Assembly (NCBI GenBank): GCA_021413705.1
Contig: JAIOPX010000068.1
Coordinates: forward strand, 1 to 44,644
Source: Planctomycetota bacterium
GTDB taxonomy: Bacteria > Planctomycetota > Planctomycetia > Pirellulales > UBA7805
Direction: 5' to 3'
Length of the DNA stretch: 44,644 nt
Shown here: piece by piece, positions 1 through 6,890 of the stretch
Layout of the letters: the number at the start of each line of letters is the position of its first letter
Position numbering within the stretch: position 1 is the stretch's first letter
Notes under the pieces: model-generated
What the model was told of the DNA's origin: nothing
Database searches by the model: none
What the model saw: the letters and a program-made list of their open reading frames with translations, nothing else
Program-made: the position numbers and the translations under genes

Positions 1-213
1 CTCGAACCCGGAATGCAAATAGCCGAGGTCTGGGATCGCATCGACCACCCGTTCGCCGTCGAGCTTCAGCACGATTCGTAGCGTGGTGTGCGTGGCAGGG
101 TGTTGCGGGCCGAAGTTGAGCGTCCAGAGATAGTCCTGCTCGGCCGTGTTGCCGTGCGCAGCCGTGGATATGGCGTCGGAAAGCGTCGATAGTTCCGAGG
201 GGACCAGCGGCAT
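1..213 (-). CDS. nuoD: NADH-quinone oxidoreductase subunit D, N-terminal part
   Basis: This is the first 71 codons of the 49-kDa subunit of respiratory complex I; the rest lies beyond the left edge. Reading from the ATG at 213, the protein carries the family's N-terminal signature [20 protein letters not shown], followed by [10 protein letters not shown]. NuoD forms part of the quinone-binding cavity in the peripheral arm, on the cytoplasmic side of the membrane. The start lies two bases after the nuoC stop, so the two are almost certainly cotranslated in a nuoABCD operon. The first ~26 residues before the conserved motif are variable, as is usual. Identification is firm; only the C-terminal part is missing. 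Confidence 0.93.
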   Translation of the reverse strand, partial: MPLVPSELSTLSDAISTAAHGNTAEQDYLWTLNFGPQHPATHTTLRIVLKLDGERVVDAIPDLGYLHSGFE

Positions 214-215
214 CG

Positions 216-713
216 TCAGGCGCTCTCTCGCGTGAGCACGGGGAAATTGTGTCGTTCGCCGCGCCCCTGCAGCGGATAATCTTTACGCAGCGGAAAGGCC
301 GTGAACTCTTCGGGCAGGAGGATCCGCCGCAGGTCGGGATGCCCGGCGAAGCGGATGCCGAACATGTCATACACTTCGCGTTCCATCCAATTGGCCGATT
401 CCCACAGCGGCACGGCGGAAGGGACCGTTAGATCGGGCTCGTTCAGGTAGGTTCGCACGATCAGCCGCTCGTTGGTTTCCGTCCCCAGCAGCACATAGAC
501 CAGCCCAAAGCGATCGACCGCATCCCGATAGTTGAGATAATCAACGCAGGTCACGTCGATGAGCATGTCGAACTCATAACGTTGCTTGAGCGCCGTGAGT
601 AATTGTTCCAACTCATCGGAAGGAATCCGCATGCGAATCTGCCCACGAAACTGGCTCACAACCGCCTGGGGAAAATCCTGCTGCAAGGCGTTCATGTAGG
701 AGGGAAGGTTCAT
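216..713 (-). CDS. nuoC: NADH-quinone oxidoreductase subunit C
   Basis: 30-kDa subunit of complex I, a peripheral-arm protein that packs against NuoD. The 165-residue protein ends in the family signature: an ERE-x-YDMFG segment, [14 protein letters not shown] and [15 protein letters not shown]. The length is normal for a stand-alone NuoC, so it is not the NuoCD fusion found in enterobacteria. The ATG at 713 lies two bases beyond the nuoB stop, and the next gene starts two bases after its own stop, giving a tightly packed operon. No unusual residues were noticed. Confidence 0.95.
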   Translation of the reverse strand: MNLPSYMNALQQDFPQAVVSQFRGQIRMRIPSDELEQLLTALKQRYEFDMLIDVTCVDYLNYRDAVDRFGLVYVLLGTETNERLIVRTYLNEPDLTVPSAVPLWESANWMEREVYDMFGIRFAGHPDLRRILLPEEFTAFPLRKDYPLQGRGERHNFPVLTRESA

Positions 714-715
714 GG

Positions 716-1330
716 TCAGTAGAGCCCTCCGCCCGGGGACTGTCCCAATTTTGCCCCAGCAAAATGGGACTGTCCCCTTTGGGTTCCCGGCGGCTGATTG
801 AGAATCGGCAATTCCACCAGCGCTCGTTTGGGCTTCTGCCGTTGTCGCGTTTCAAACTCGGCGCCCCGGATCGTGCCGCCGCGCTGGATCACATCCTGCA
901 AGTCGATGATCGCCTGAATGAGTTGCTCCGGGCGCGGCGGGCAGCCGGGCACATACATATCCACCGGGATGAAGCGATCGATCCCCTGCACTACGCAGTA
1001 GGTGTCAAACACGCCACCCGTGCTGGCGCAGGCCCCCATCGAGATGCACCACTTGGGCTCGTGCATCTGCTCCCAGATGCGCTGCAAGACTGGCAACATC
1101 TTCATCACCACCCGGCCGGCCACGATCATCAGATCGCATTGCCGAGGCGCGAATCGCATCACTTCCGCGCCGAAGCGAGCCAGATCGTGTCGGCTGGCGC
1201 CGGTGGCCATCAACTCGATCCCGCAACAGGCCGTGGCAAAGGGCATCGGCCAGAGACTGTTCTTGCGACACCAACTGGCAAGCTGGTCGAGTTGGCTGAT
1301 GACAACATTTTCGGGCACTTCTATCGCCAC
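716..1330 (-). CDS. nuoB: NADH-quinone oxidoreductase subunit B
   Basis: Carries the N2 iron-sulfur cluster, the last Fe-S centre before quinone in complex I. All four cluster cysteines are visible: the CC pair in ATACCGIELMA, one in MGACASTGG and one in VPGCPPRPEQ. Translation starts at a GTG at 1330 inside the end of nuoA (10-base overlap), preceded by a good ribosome site (GGAAGGGAG, 7 bases upstream). The family core ends around residue 165. The last ~35 residues are unusual, because part of this tail is encoded by a dispersed palindromic repeat (736-777) also found between genes at 40335-40394. The tail is therefore probably a late, non-conserved addition. Confidence 0.95.
   Translation of the reverse strand: MAIEVPENVVISQLDQLASWCRKNSLWPMPFATACCGIELMATGASRHDLARFGAEVMRFAPRQCDLMIVAGRVVMKMLPVLQRIWEQMHEPKWCISMGACASTGGVFDTYCVVQGIDRFIPVDMYVPGCPPRPEQLIQAIIDLQDVIQRGGTIRGAEFETRQRQKPKRALVELPILNQPPGTQRGQSHFAGAKLGQSPGGGLY
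736..777. repeat. Dispersed palindromic repeat (GGGACTGTCCC type), copy 1
   Basis: The block has GGGACTGTCCC, then AATTTTGCCCCAGC, then ATGGGACTGTCCCC. The core GTCCCAATTTTGCCCCAGCA and the closing ATGGGACTGTCC recur at 40335-40394, where the copy is intergenic. Here the repeat lies inside the 3' end of nuoB and is translated. The two copies differ in the middle, which holds extra bases in copy 2. Confidence 0.75.
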
Positions 1331-1782
1331 CGGAAAACTCCCTTCCGCCAGTCATAGATGAAACCCGCCAGGAGCAACATGAAAAACGCCACGACGCCCC
1401 AGAAAACCATATGCCGATCGGCGATATCGCCGGCAGCTACTGCGGCATCAATTCCCCGCACAGGCATCTCCGAAACGACGGTAAGGGTGGGATAAACGGT
1501 CCAGCCCACTGCTTTTTGATCCACGGGCTTCGCGGCCACTGCCCAGGGATAGAGGAACAGCAATTCCACGTCGAACAGTAGGAAAGCGATGGCCACCAAG
1601 TGAAACCGGACGTCAAATCGCCGCCGCGTATCGTGCTTGGGGTCCATGCCGCTCTCATAGGGCATGGCCTTCACGGCGGTGCTGCGGCGGGGGCCAAAGA
1701 GCCGGCCTACGAAGACCACCGTCACTGAAAGCGCCAGCGCCGCGGCCACGAACAACAGGAGCGGAATAATGGCCAATTGCAT
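1321..1782 (-). CDS. nuoA: NADH-quinone oxidoreductase subunit A
   Basis: Small membrane subunit of complex I at the junction of the membrane and peripheral arms. Three hydrophobic helices are visible: residues ~3-25, ~75-98 and, after an insert, ~122-146. The signature loop MPYESGMDPKHDTRRRFDVR is followed by FDVELLFLYPWA, which carries the conserved acidic residues. I chose the ATG at 1782; an in-frame GTG at 1791 would add three residues. A loop of about 30 residues between helices 2 and 3 makes it somewhat longer than the usual ~120-140. First gene of the nuo operon as seen here. Confidence 0.93.
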   Translation of the reverse strand: MQLAIIPLLLFVAAALALSVTVVFVGRLFGPRRSTAVKAMPYESGMDPKHDTRRRFDVRFHLVAIAFLLFDVELLFLYPWAVAAKPVDQKAVGWTVYPTLTVVSEMPVRGIDAAVAAGDIADRHMVFWGVVAFFMLLLAGFIYDWRKGVFRWR

Positions 1783-1830
1783 AAGGCACACAACGCCTAA
1801 GGCATTGTTCAGTCAATACTTACCAAAACT

Positions 1831-1848
1831 TTGTGAAACTTATCACAA
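1831..1848. promoter_or_regulatory. CRP/FNR-family-like operator upstream of nuoA
   Basis: Perfect inverted repeat TTGTGA-N6-TCACAA, which contains TGTGA-N6-TCACA, the classical binding pattern of CRP-type regulators. Its centre is about 57 bases upstream of the nuoA ATG. Downstream of it, on the minus strand, TTGACT (1811-1816) could be a -35 box, but no convincing -10 box follows. That a CRP/FNR-family protein acts here is inferred from the site alone. Confidence 0.5.
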
Positions 1849-1931
1849 ATTGAAGTCGCAAGAAAACCCGACGCCAATGCCGAGTTGTCAAAATCCTATC
1901 GCCGCCAGAGAAGGGCGTCAAGAATGTGCCC

Positions 1932-1993
1932 GCAGGATGTGCTTCCAAGCCCGTCGTTTAAAAGTCAAAACGGGCTGGGAAGCCCGTTCTACG
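1932..1993. repeat. Palindromic repeat (GGGCTGGGAAGCCCG type) in the nuoA-M20 gap
   Basis: Two opposed copies of the motif (GCTTCCAAGCCCG and CGGGCTGGGAAGCCCG, followed by TTCTACG) lie close together. Related units occur at 26205-26280 and 40537-40560. The 455-base gap between nuoA and the M20 gene (1783-2237) otherwise holds only the CRP-like site. I see no convincing gene in it. Confidence 0.65.
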
Positions 1994-2237
1994 GGTGCGC
2001 AAAAAAAAATCCCACCGCAGGTGGGGCAGTACCTGCGATGGGCCGGTCAGGGACAGCAAGCTGTCCCGACACGATTCCATGATTATCGACAGCAAAAGGC
2101 CGACCGACTACCACCCCTTTGGGCCAACTTTGGAATAATTTCGTCCGCGACTTCCGAACCCACTTCCTTTATTATTGTGCCACCAGAAGCTCCCCAAATA
2201 CTGCCCGACGCGGCAGGCAGGAAGATATCTCCATTAT

Positions 2238-3416
2238 ATGCTAACCAACCCGGTCGAACTACTTGAGCAACTGATCGCCATCCCCAGCGTTAACCCGGCC
2301 TGCGGCGTTTTTAGGCCGGAAATCTGCGGCGAAACACGGCTGACGGAGTTTTTGGAGCGGACTCTACGGCAATTCCGCCTGGAGACTATGCGGCAGCCGA
2401 TCGAACCGGGGCGCGACAATCTCCTCGCCAAGCTGCCGGCCGGCCCGGACGCGAAGCCGGGTACGGTCCTGCTGTTGGAGGCCCATCAAGACACTGTCTC
2501 GATCGAAGGAATGACAGTCGATCCCTTTATACCGACTGTGCGGGATGGGCGAGTCTTTGGCCGCGGCGCGTGCGATGTCAAAGGAGGCTTGGCTGCCGTT
2601 CTGGCAGCCGTCGCCCGCCTGGCTCAAGAGCGCCCGCCCAACATGCCGGCCATCGTCGTGGCCTGCACCGTTAACGAAGAAGCTGGGTTCAGCGGCGCGC
2701 AAGGTCTGGCCGAAGGGCTCCGAGGCCCGCTCGCATCGTTCCTGCCGGGGATGCCGACCGCCTGCATCGTGGCTGAGCCAACCGAACTCGTGCCGGTGGT
2801 GGCGCATCGGGGCGTGGTACGGTGGCGAAGCCACACCACGGGCCGCGCGGCTCACAGTTCGGAGCCAAGCCACGGCGACAACGCCATCTACAAAATGGCC
2901 CGCCTCGTAACGGCTCTGCAAACCTATGCTGAAGTTACGCTGCCGCAATCGCACCCCGATCCGTTTTGCGGCGGAGCGACTCTCTCCGTGGGAACGATCC
3001 AGGGTGGGAGCGGCGTGAACACCGTGCCGGACAGCGCCACGATCGAGATCGATCATCGCACTCTGCCGCAAGAAGATCCGCGGAATGCTTGCCGCAAAGT
3101 GCAAGCATTTCTGGCCAATCGCAGCGATCTGCCATTTGAAGTGCGCCACGACCCGCCCCACTTGTGCGTGGGCGGTTTGAACTCCCAGGACAACGGAGAT
3201 CTGGCGGCGCAGCTCATCGCCGCCGGAGCCGCAGGCCCACCCGTCGGCGTGGCCTACAGCACCAATGCGACAGCCTATGCGGCCGTCGGTATCCCCACGC
3301 TCGTCTTCGGCCCAGGGTCGATTGCGCAGGCCCACACCGCCGATGAGTGGATCGCCATCGAGCAACTCCATGCCGCAGTGGAAATTCTGGTGCGGCTGGG
3401 CGGTGGTGCTACATAG
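2238..3416 (+). CDS. M20-family metallopeptidase/deacylase (ArgE/DapE-like)
   Basis: Zinc-dependent hydrolase of the M20 clan, cytoplasmic (no signal peptide), about 392 residues. The metal and catalytic motifs are present in order: LLLEAHQDTVS (~residue 83), GRGACDVKGG (~115, bridging Asp), TVNEEAGFSGA (~155, catalytic Glu pair), VAEPTE (~187) and AQAHTADEW near the C terminus. HRGVVRWRSHTTGRAAHSS marks the dimerisation lid. The ATG at 2238 is preferred because MLTNPVELLEQLIAIPSVNP matches the usual family N terminus. An upstream in-frame ATG at 2175 would add 21 unconvincing residues. It could be an acetylornithine deacetylase, succinyl-DAP desuccinylase or dipeptidase. There is no arginine or lysine pathway gene nearby to decide. 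Confidence 0.88.
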   Translation: MLTNPVELLEQLIAIPSVNPACGVFRPEICGETRLTEFLERTLRQFRLETMRQPIEPGRDNLLAKLPAGPDAKPGTVLLLEAHQDTVSIEGMTVDPFIPTVRDGRVFGRGACDVKGGLAAVLAAVARLAQERPPNMPAIVVACTVNEEAGFSGAQGLAEGLRGPLASFLPGMPTACIVAEPTELVPVVAHRGVVRWRSHTTGRAAHSSEPSHGDNAIYKMARLVTALQTYAEVTLPQSHPDPFCGGATLSVGTIQGGSGVNTVPDSATIEIDHRTLPQEDPRNACRKVQAFLANRSDLPFEVRHDPPHLCVGGLNSQDNGDLAAQLIAAGAAGPPVGVAYSTNATAYAAVGIPTLVFGPGSIAQAHTADEWIAIEQLHAAVEILVRLGGGAT

Positions 3417-3425
3417 CAGTCGCCC

Positions 3426-3484
3426 ATAGTATCCATCACGCTCCGCGTGATGCGCCACTTCACGCGGAGCGTGAAGGATACTAT
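3426..3484. repeat. Palindrome between two convergent genes
   Basis: Outer arms ATAGTATCC and GGATACTAT enclose two further hairpins (TCACGCTCCGCGTGA and CTTCACGCGGAGCGTGAAG). It starts 10 bases after the stop of the plus-strand M20 gene and ends at the stop of the minus-strand gene. It could therefore serve as a two-way transcription end point, although it lacks a T-run. Confidence 0.6.
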
Positions 3485-3810
3485 CAGAACGTATCCAGAT
3501 TGAAGTGGTGCCCTTGGTGATACTTCCGCTGTTCTGGATAGTAGTTGAACCACTGCGCGTTGTAGACCGGGATCCGCATTTCCGGCGGGTAGCGGAAATA
3601 CAGGCTCTCGGCGCTGCGATAGTATTCGGTCCCCCAGAAGTTCTGGGGATAATACACATACGGGTAGTGATAGAACCGCTCCCAATCTTGCGAGCGGTAA
3701 GTATGCCCCCATTCGCGGCCATAGCCCTTTTCGGCACGGGCTTCGGTGGCGACGGCAAAACATCCCAGGCCCAAGGCGCAGGCCAGGGCCAACATGGTCC
3801 CGCGATACAT
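3484..3810 (-). CDS. Small exported Tyr-rich protein, function unknown
   Basis: A 108-residue protein with an N-terminal signal peptide: short basic start, a hydrophobic LALACALGLGCFAVA core, and a probable cleavage after ARA. The mature part is rich in Tyr, Trp, Phe, Arg and His. It includes YHYPYVYYPQNFWGTEYYR and a C-terminal RKYHQGHHFNLDTF. This kind of short Tyr/Pro-rich exported protein is familiar from planctomycetes, but I know of no established function. The first ATG (3810) gives a normal signal peptide; Met6 is an alternative. It faces the M20 gene convergently across a palindrome. Confidence 0.7.
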   Translation of the reverse strand: MYRGTMLALACALGLGCFAVATEARAEKGYGREWGHTYRSQDWERFYHYPYVYYPQNFWGTEYYRSAESLYFRYPPEMRIPVYNAQWFNYYPEQRKYHQGHHFNLDTF

Positions 3811-3869
3811 GCAGGTTCCCCCTGTTGAAGAGTTGTGTCGGAGCGGCGCGGCTCGTTGGGGCGCAATCC

Positions 3870-3941
3870 GTAGCTAAAGTCGTAAGACTTCAGTTCTGAA
3901 TCTAACCATTCGAACGACCGAAGTCTTACGACTCCGGCTAC
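3870..3941. repeat. Palindromic repeat (GAAGTCTTACGACT type), copy 1
   Basis: Inverted arms read GTAGCTAAAGTCGTAAGACTT and AAGTCTTACGACTCCGGCTAC, about 30 bases apart. A second member with the same arms (GTAGCCGAAGTCGTGAGACTT / GAAGTCTCACGACTCCAGCTAC) lies at 39263-39339. The stretch 3811-4096 contains nothing else that I can identify. Confidence 0.75.
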
Positions 3942-4096
3942 GCCGCGCTCATTGCAAAAGTAACTGGGTCTGTAGTTACCCATCGGCAGCCGGCAAGACC
4001 CATATTCAGCGAATGTTCGCTACAACCGGCACGACCGCACCTGGGGCGCCAGCAGTGCTGACCACCCCAAATGGGGCCGCCACCTTTTGGGTTTAA

Positions 4097-5272
4097 TCAC
4101 GCGGCCGCGCTTTCGAGTTGCGGGGCGATCCGGCAAGCGGTTGTCGATGCCGGACTCCTTGCCCCGTTTGGAGTTACGTCACTCAATTTCGCACCTGAAC
4201 CAGCTTCAAAATGTTCGCGCTCCGTTCGCGCGGCGTTCGCGCTGGTGCTGTTGCCTTTGCCAGAAGAGGGGATCTCATCGCCGTCATCGATCGCCCCACC
4301 GGTCGCCGGCTCTGGATTTACCTTGGCAGTTTGAGCCGGGTTGGCCGCTTGTTGGTCGAACTTGTGAAACTCGTCGGCATGTTCCGGCAACCGCTTCTTG
4401 AGTATCTCGCGAAACTCGGCCAACTCGCTCTCGGGCAGGCGACTCTCGCCACCGTTCTTTTCCCCCTGCTCTTCTCGGTGCGGCAAAGGCGCCGCCGGCG
4501 CCACGCTGGCCGGAGCAGCCTGCACCGCGCGCTGGGCCGTTTTCTGCAACCGCTCGCGAAGCGTGATCAGACGAACCACCAGGCGAATGGCATCCATCTC
4601 CCCGGCGTACGCTCCAAGAATGACCGCTCGTTCGATTCGCTGCAACTTGCTCAATTCGGCGATGAGCAATTCATCGGGCGAGCGCCGCCGCTGGGCGGCC
4701 TCCACTTCCCGGCCGCGCCTGACCCGGTCGAACGCGGTGTTGAGATGAATAGCATAGTGATCGGCAAGCTGTCGATAGGACATACCCGTTCGGTAGAGAT
4801 CAAAAGCCTCCAGATCGATTTCGCTCTGCGAAGTGAGAACTTCCGAAGGATCCAACAGTGAGGGATCGTCGATCGGGTGATCGTCGGGATAGGTCTCCTC
4901 GCTTGTCAACGCCTGGCGCCGAGCTACTTCCGCTTCAGGGCGAGGCTGACCACCACTGCGAACCGGCTGCGGCCCCCGGGTAGCTGTCTTGCCCTGGCTC
5001 TCCTGAGGAGCAGATTGCCGTCGTACAGCCTGTTGTGGAATCACCGTCGCAACCCCCGCCTTTGCCTCCCTCTGAGGCTTCGAATCCACAGTCGCCGCCG
5101 CGCCCGATGCAGGCCGCTGGGCAGTCCGAGGCGCTTCGGCGGCAATACGCGCTTCCTGGCGTTCCTCTTTTTCGCGTCGTTTGAAGAATCGTTCTCGGCG
5201 ACTGTCGGTTCGCCTGGGAGCCGGCCTGGTTGGCATTTCCGGCAGGGCAAAAAGCTCATCAACCTGAATCAT
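4097..5272 (-). CDS. Low-complexity protein with HTH-like core, function unknown
   Basis: 391 residues, no signal peptide. Three parts are visible. Residues ~1-130 are highly charged and Arg/Glu/Ala-rich (RERFFKRREKEERQEARIAA). Residues ~150-265 are well structured: ESEIDLEAFDLYRTG-type helices, then GMSYRQLADHYAIHLNTAFDR, which reads like a helix-turn-helix, then LSKLQRIERAVILGAYAGEM followed by an RLITLRERLQ helix. The tail is again disordered. The core resembles the pattern in phage-type small DNA-binding proteins, where an HTH is followed by a short helical 'GD.rAi..vlri..rR..L' segment; that likeness is from memory. The start is supported by AAGGAGT 7 bases upstream of the ATG. I infer DNA binding but no specific role. 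Confidence 0.65.
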   Translation of the reverse strand: MIQVDELFALPEMPTRPAPRRTDSRRERFFKRREKEERQEARIAAEAPRTAQRPASGAAATVDSKPQREAKAGVATVIPQQAVRRQSAPQESQGKTATRGPQPVRSGGQPRPEAEVARRQALTSEETYPDDHPIDDPSLLDPSEVLTSQSEIDLEAFDLYRTGMSYRQLADHYAIHLNTAFDRVRRGREVEAAQRRRSPDELLIAELSKLQRIERAVILGAYAGEMDAIRLVVRLITLRERLQKTAQRAVQAAPASVAPAAPLPHREEQGEKNGGESRLPESELAEFREILKKRLPEHADEFHKFDQQAANPAQTAKVNPEPATGGAIDDGDEIPSSGKGNSTSANAARTEREHFEAGSGAKLSDVTPNGARSPASTTACRIAPQLESAAA

Positions 5273-5609
5273 AGTGAAACTCCTTCATGTTTTTCCCCGC
5301 CCTCTGCCCGGCCACCCCGGCCCCGGCCCGACGGGAAATTGAGTACGATACATGTGTACACTAATTGTGGCCTGATTTCAAGAGTGTTTTTCGAGATTTT
5401 TTTCGGGAAACATTTGCCTGGAGCGAAACGAGGGCAGAGTGTATCCCGGAGAATGTTGGGGGTGATCTCCCGGCTGAAAGGCCCAAAGCCGATTTACCAA
5501 CCCATGAGCTGAGCAGCAGTAATAGCCGCTAGATGCGTCGGATTGGATTATCGCCCCTCCACCTCACGGCAGCCCTGAGGGTACGATATCCCGTGCGACA
5601 CTCCACTGC
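5273..5609. other. Intergenic stretch with no recognised gene
   Basis: About 340 bases between the divergent HTH-like gene and the NPY cassette. It holds the ribosome site of the HTH-like gene (AAGGAGT near 5280) and a short near-palindrome around ACATGT at 5350. I see no coding pattern or strong hairpin. Confidence 0.4.
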
Positions 5610-5618
5610 TGCTAGAAT
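5610..5618 (+). promoter_or_regulatory. Extended -10 promoter, predicted leaderless start
   Basis: TGC-TAGAAT is an extended -10 element. Exactly six bases (GCCGGC) separate the TAGAAT box from the ATG at 5625, so transcription would begin at or next to the start codon. No clear -35 box is visible. The same box, spacer and start occur at 6275-6289. Confidence 0.5.
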
Positions 5619-5624
5619 GCCGGC

Positions 5625-5816
5625 ATGGATGAGAACCCTTATCAGTCGTCGGGAAGCGTGGAACCTGCGAAAACAGGAAAGTCACGCTCCGACTCGACAC
5701 TGCGCGCGTTGTTCCGAGTCCTCTTCTTTGGCGCTTTGATTGCTGGCGTGTCGATCCTGGTATTAATCTCCCTTGCTCTTTGGCTACTCGGAGGGAACAC
5801 GCAATTTGTCAGATAA
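5625..5816 (+). CDS. Short membrane protein with N-terminal DENPYQS motif
   Basis: 63 residues: a polar N terminus with the MDENPYQSS motif and one strong hydrophobic helix (residues ~33-55, VLFFGALIAGVSILVLISLA). N-terminal NPYxS/P motifs in front of one or more membrane helices are very common in planctomycete small proteins; the function is unknown. It overlaps the start region of the next gene (5780-6145). Together they form a cassette whose first gene recurs at 6287. The start is fixed by the conserved promoter-start block, GCTAGAATGCCGGCATGG, shared with 6287. Confidence 0.7.
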   Translation: MDENPYQSSGSVEPAKTGKSRSDSTLRALFRVLFFGALIAGVSILVLISLALWLLGGNTQFVR

Positions 5817-6145
5817 CAACACAGTCGAAGAGCAGTCCGATAACCCCTCCCCGCTTCCAGTTCACGATCCGAGGGTTGCTGTGGGCCACGTTCTGGGTGG
5901 CTGCTGGGTGTGGCGTGTTTTTCTACCCCAACAGTATCCGCGACTGGAGAGTTACCCCGGCAACATGGGAGCCTTTCGACATGGGGCTGCTGGGGCCGTT
6001 GATTGCCCTCTTTTGTTTTTGTGCTGCAGGCGGTGCATTAGTCGATCGAAATCGAAAAGGGCTGTTGGTTGGCGCTGTCGTGTGCGCAGGTTGCATCGTG
6101 TGGTTCATATTGGTCGTCACATGCGACTATGCGCATAGGTGGTAA
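5780..6145 (+). CDS. Small membrane protein, RFQFTIRGLLW family
   Basis: A membrane protein of up to 121 residues. The conserved part begins at TPPRFQFTIRGLLWATFWVA (from ~5843) and continues with about three hydrophobic helices, ending CDYAHRW. The same opening, TPPRFQFTIRGLLWATFWAA, starts the minus-strand protein at 6891-7169, so the two are paralogs. The start is uncertain: a TTG at 5780 is the first in-frame option, and the conserved segment begins with ATA where the paralog has ATG. It overlaps the preceding NPY gene by 37 bases, suggesting coupled translation. Such 'R.FqFsiRtLL' modules are abundant in planctomycetes. I do not know what they do. Confidence 0.5.
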   Translation: MATRREHAICQITTQSKSSPITPPRFQFTIRGLLWATFWVAAGCGVFFYPNSIRDWRVTPATWEPFDMGLLGPLIALFCFCAAGGALVDRNRKGLLVGAVVCAGCIVWFILVVTCDYAHRW

Positions 6146-6274
6146 CATCGCATAGTTCGCCAGCCAGCAAACATACGTGGCCCACTACCCTTTGATGTAT
6201 GCCCCGCACATTAAATGCACCACGCAGCGCTAGACGTGAAGCAGACTTGGTGTCCACAGGTGTGCGCCAGTAGC

Positions 6275-6280
6275 TAGAAT
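6275..6280 (+). promoter_or_regulatory. -10 box TAGAAT, predicted leaderless start, copy 2
   Basis: TAGAAT is followed by GCCGGC and then ATG at 6287. Eighteen bases (GCTAGAATGCCGGCATGG) are identical to the block at 5611-5628. This points to a duplicated promoter and start, with transcription beginning on or beside the start codon. Confidence 0.5.
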
Positions 6281-6286
6281 GCCGGC

Positions 6287-6445
6287 ATGGAAGAGAACCC
6301 CTACGAATCACCGAGGAGCGGGGAGGCAGCGACCACGCCGACACCCCAGGTCGACCTGGGTAGGAGAATGTTCTTTTTCTGGCTGGTGATTTTGGCTGCG
6401 ATTGGCATCCTGTCCTGGATCGTGGACATTTTGATAAGAGGCTAG
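6287..6445 (+). CDS. Short membrane protein with N-terminal EENPYES motif
   Basis: 52 residues read from ATG 6287: MEENPYESPRSGE, a polar linker, then one hydrophobic helix (MFFFWLVILAAIGILSWIVD) and a short RG end. It is a diverged duplicate of the gene at 5625 by its promoter, start and NPYxS motif. As in the first cassette, an RTLL-type reading frame follows closely: ATG 6455 encodes MPRFPFRLRTLL and then breaks off. Real but of unknown function. It is too short to be called by many gene finders. Confidence 0.6.
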   Translation: MEENPYESPRSGEAATTPTPQVDLGRRMFFFWLVILAAIGILSWIVDILIRG

Positions 6446-6454
6446 GACGTCCCC

Positions 6455-6500
6455 ATGCCCCGCTTCCCGTTCCGCCTCAGAACACTGCTGTGCGCAAGCT
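6455..6500 (+). pseudogene. 5' stub of an RTLL-family membrane protein
   Basis: ATG 6455 begins MPRFPFRLRTLL, the typical opening of this planctomycete membrane family, but the hydrophobic helix never follows. From about 6510 the sequence is instead the antisense of a toxin/MBL remnant. It lies 9 bases after the NPY gene, exactly where the full RTLL gene sits in the neighbouring cassette. I read it as the broken second member of the duplicated cassette. Confidence 0.45.
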
Positions 6501-6521
6501 TTCGCTGCCCTCATTGCGGCA

Positions 6522-6715
6522 GCCAATTCCTGGTCCCATTCGTCCATCAGGGGCCAGCCGGTGGCGCAGGTGCCGGAGTCGGCCATATTCAGATTGCCCT
6601 TTACGCGGGCGATCGTAGTCGTACGGACTTTAGCGGTCTTGGTTTTTTCGCAACTGTCGCGGCAAGTCGCGGACCGCATCCACGATGCGCATTACTTCGA
6701 TTCCGTCCGTGAGCT
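6522..6715 (-). pseudogene. Decayed toxin 3' end joined to an MBL-gene 3' end
   Basis: On the minus strand, 6630-6715 encodes LTDGIEVMRIVDAVRDLPRQ and then a stop, the same C-terminal segment as the ParE-like toxin at 9497-9813 (LTDGIEVMRIVDA). Directly after it, 6522-6626 encodes TIARVKGNLNMADSGTCATG and [12 protein letters not shown]. This nearly matches the C terminus of the MBL-fold protein at 10131 ([32 protein letters not shown]). The N-terminal parts of both genes are missing. The same order, toxin end then MBL tail, occurs at 9813-9421. Confidence 0.65.
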
Positions 6716-6890
6716 GCGAATAGGGCTCGCCTAGGGTGACACCTCCATCACCCCGCCCCGCTTCCTGTCATCAACGCAATGGAGCCCCACTACCCGTCCG
6801 ATGGTAGTGCGGCGGAGTAGAGTTGCTGGGCGTGGGTAGTACCGTCCCCGTAAATTAGCCGGACTGGCGCTCTATGGCAGAGCTTGGCTG
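6716..6890. other. Intergenic debris
   Basis: No gene is supported. A short stretch at about 6746-6766 (TCACCCCGCCCCGCTTCC) resembles the start of the TPPRF-type membrane genes but is not followed by the rest of the motif, so it may be another fragment. Confidence 0.35.

Noticed and set aside
2364..3983. 539-codon open frame spanning the M20 gene and the small exported gene
   Set aside because: Runs opposite the M20 motifs and through the palindrome; composition is typical of shadow frames.
5344..5366. Near-palindrome around ACATGT as a LexA/SOS box
   Set aside because: The arms match only over six bases and no damage-response gene is adjacent.
6455..6712. 85-codon frame with a CPHCG motif suggesting a zinc ribbon
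   Set aside because: Only the first 12 residues look real. The remainder, including CPHCG, is the antisense of the toxin/MBL remnant.
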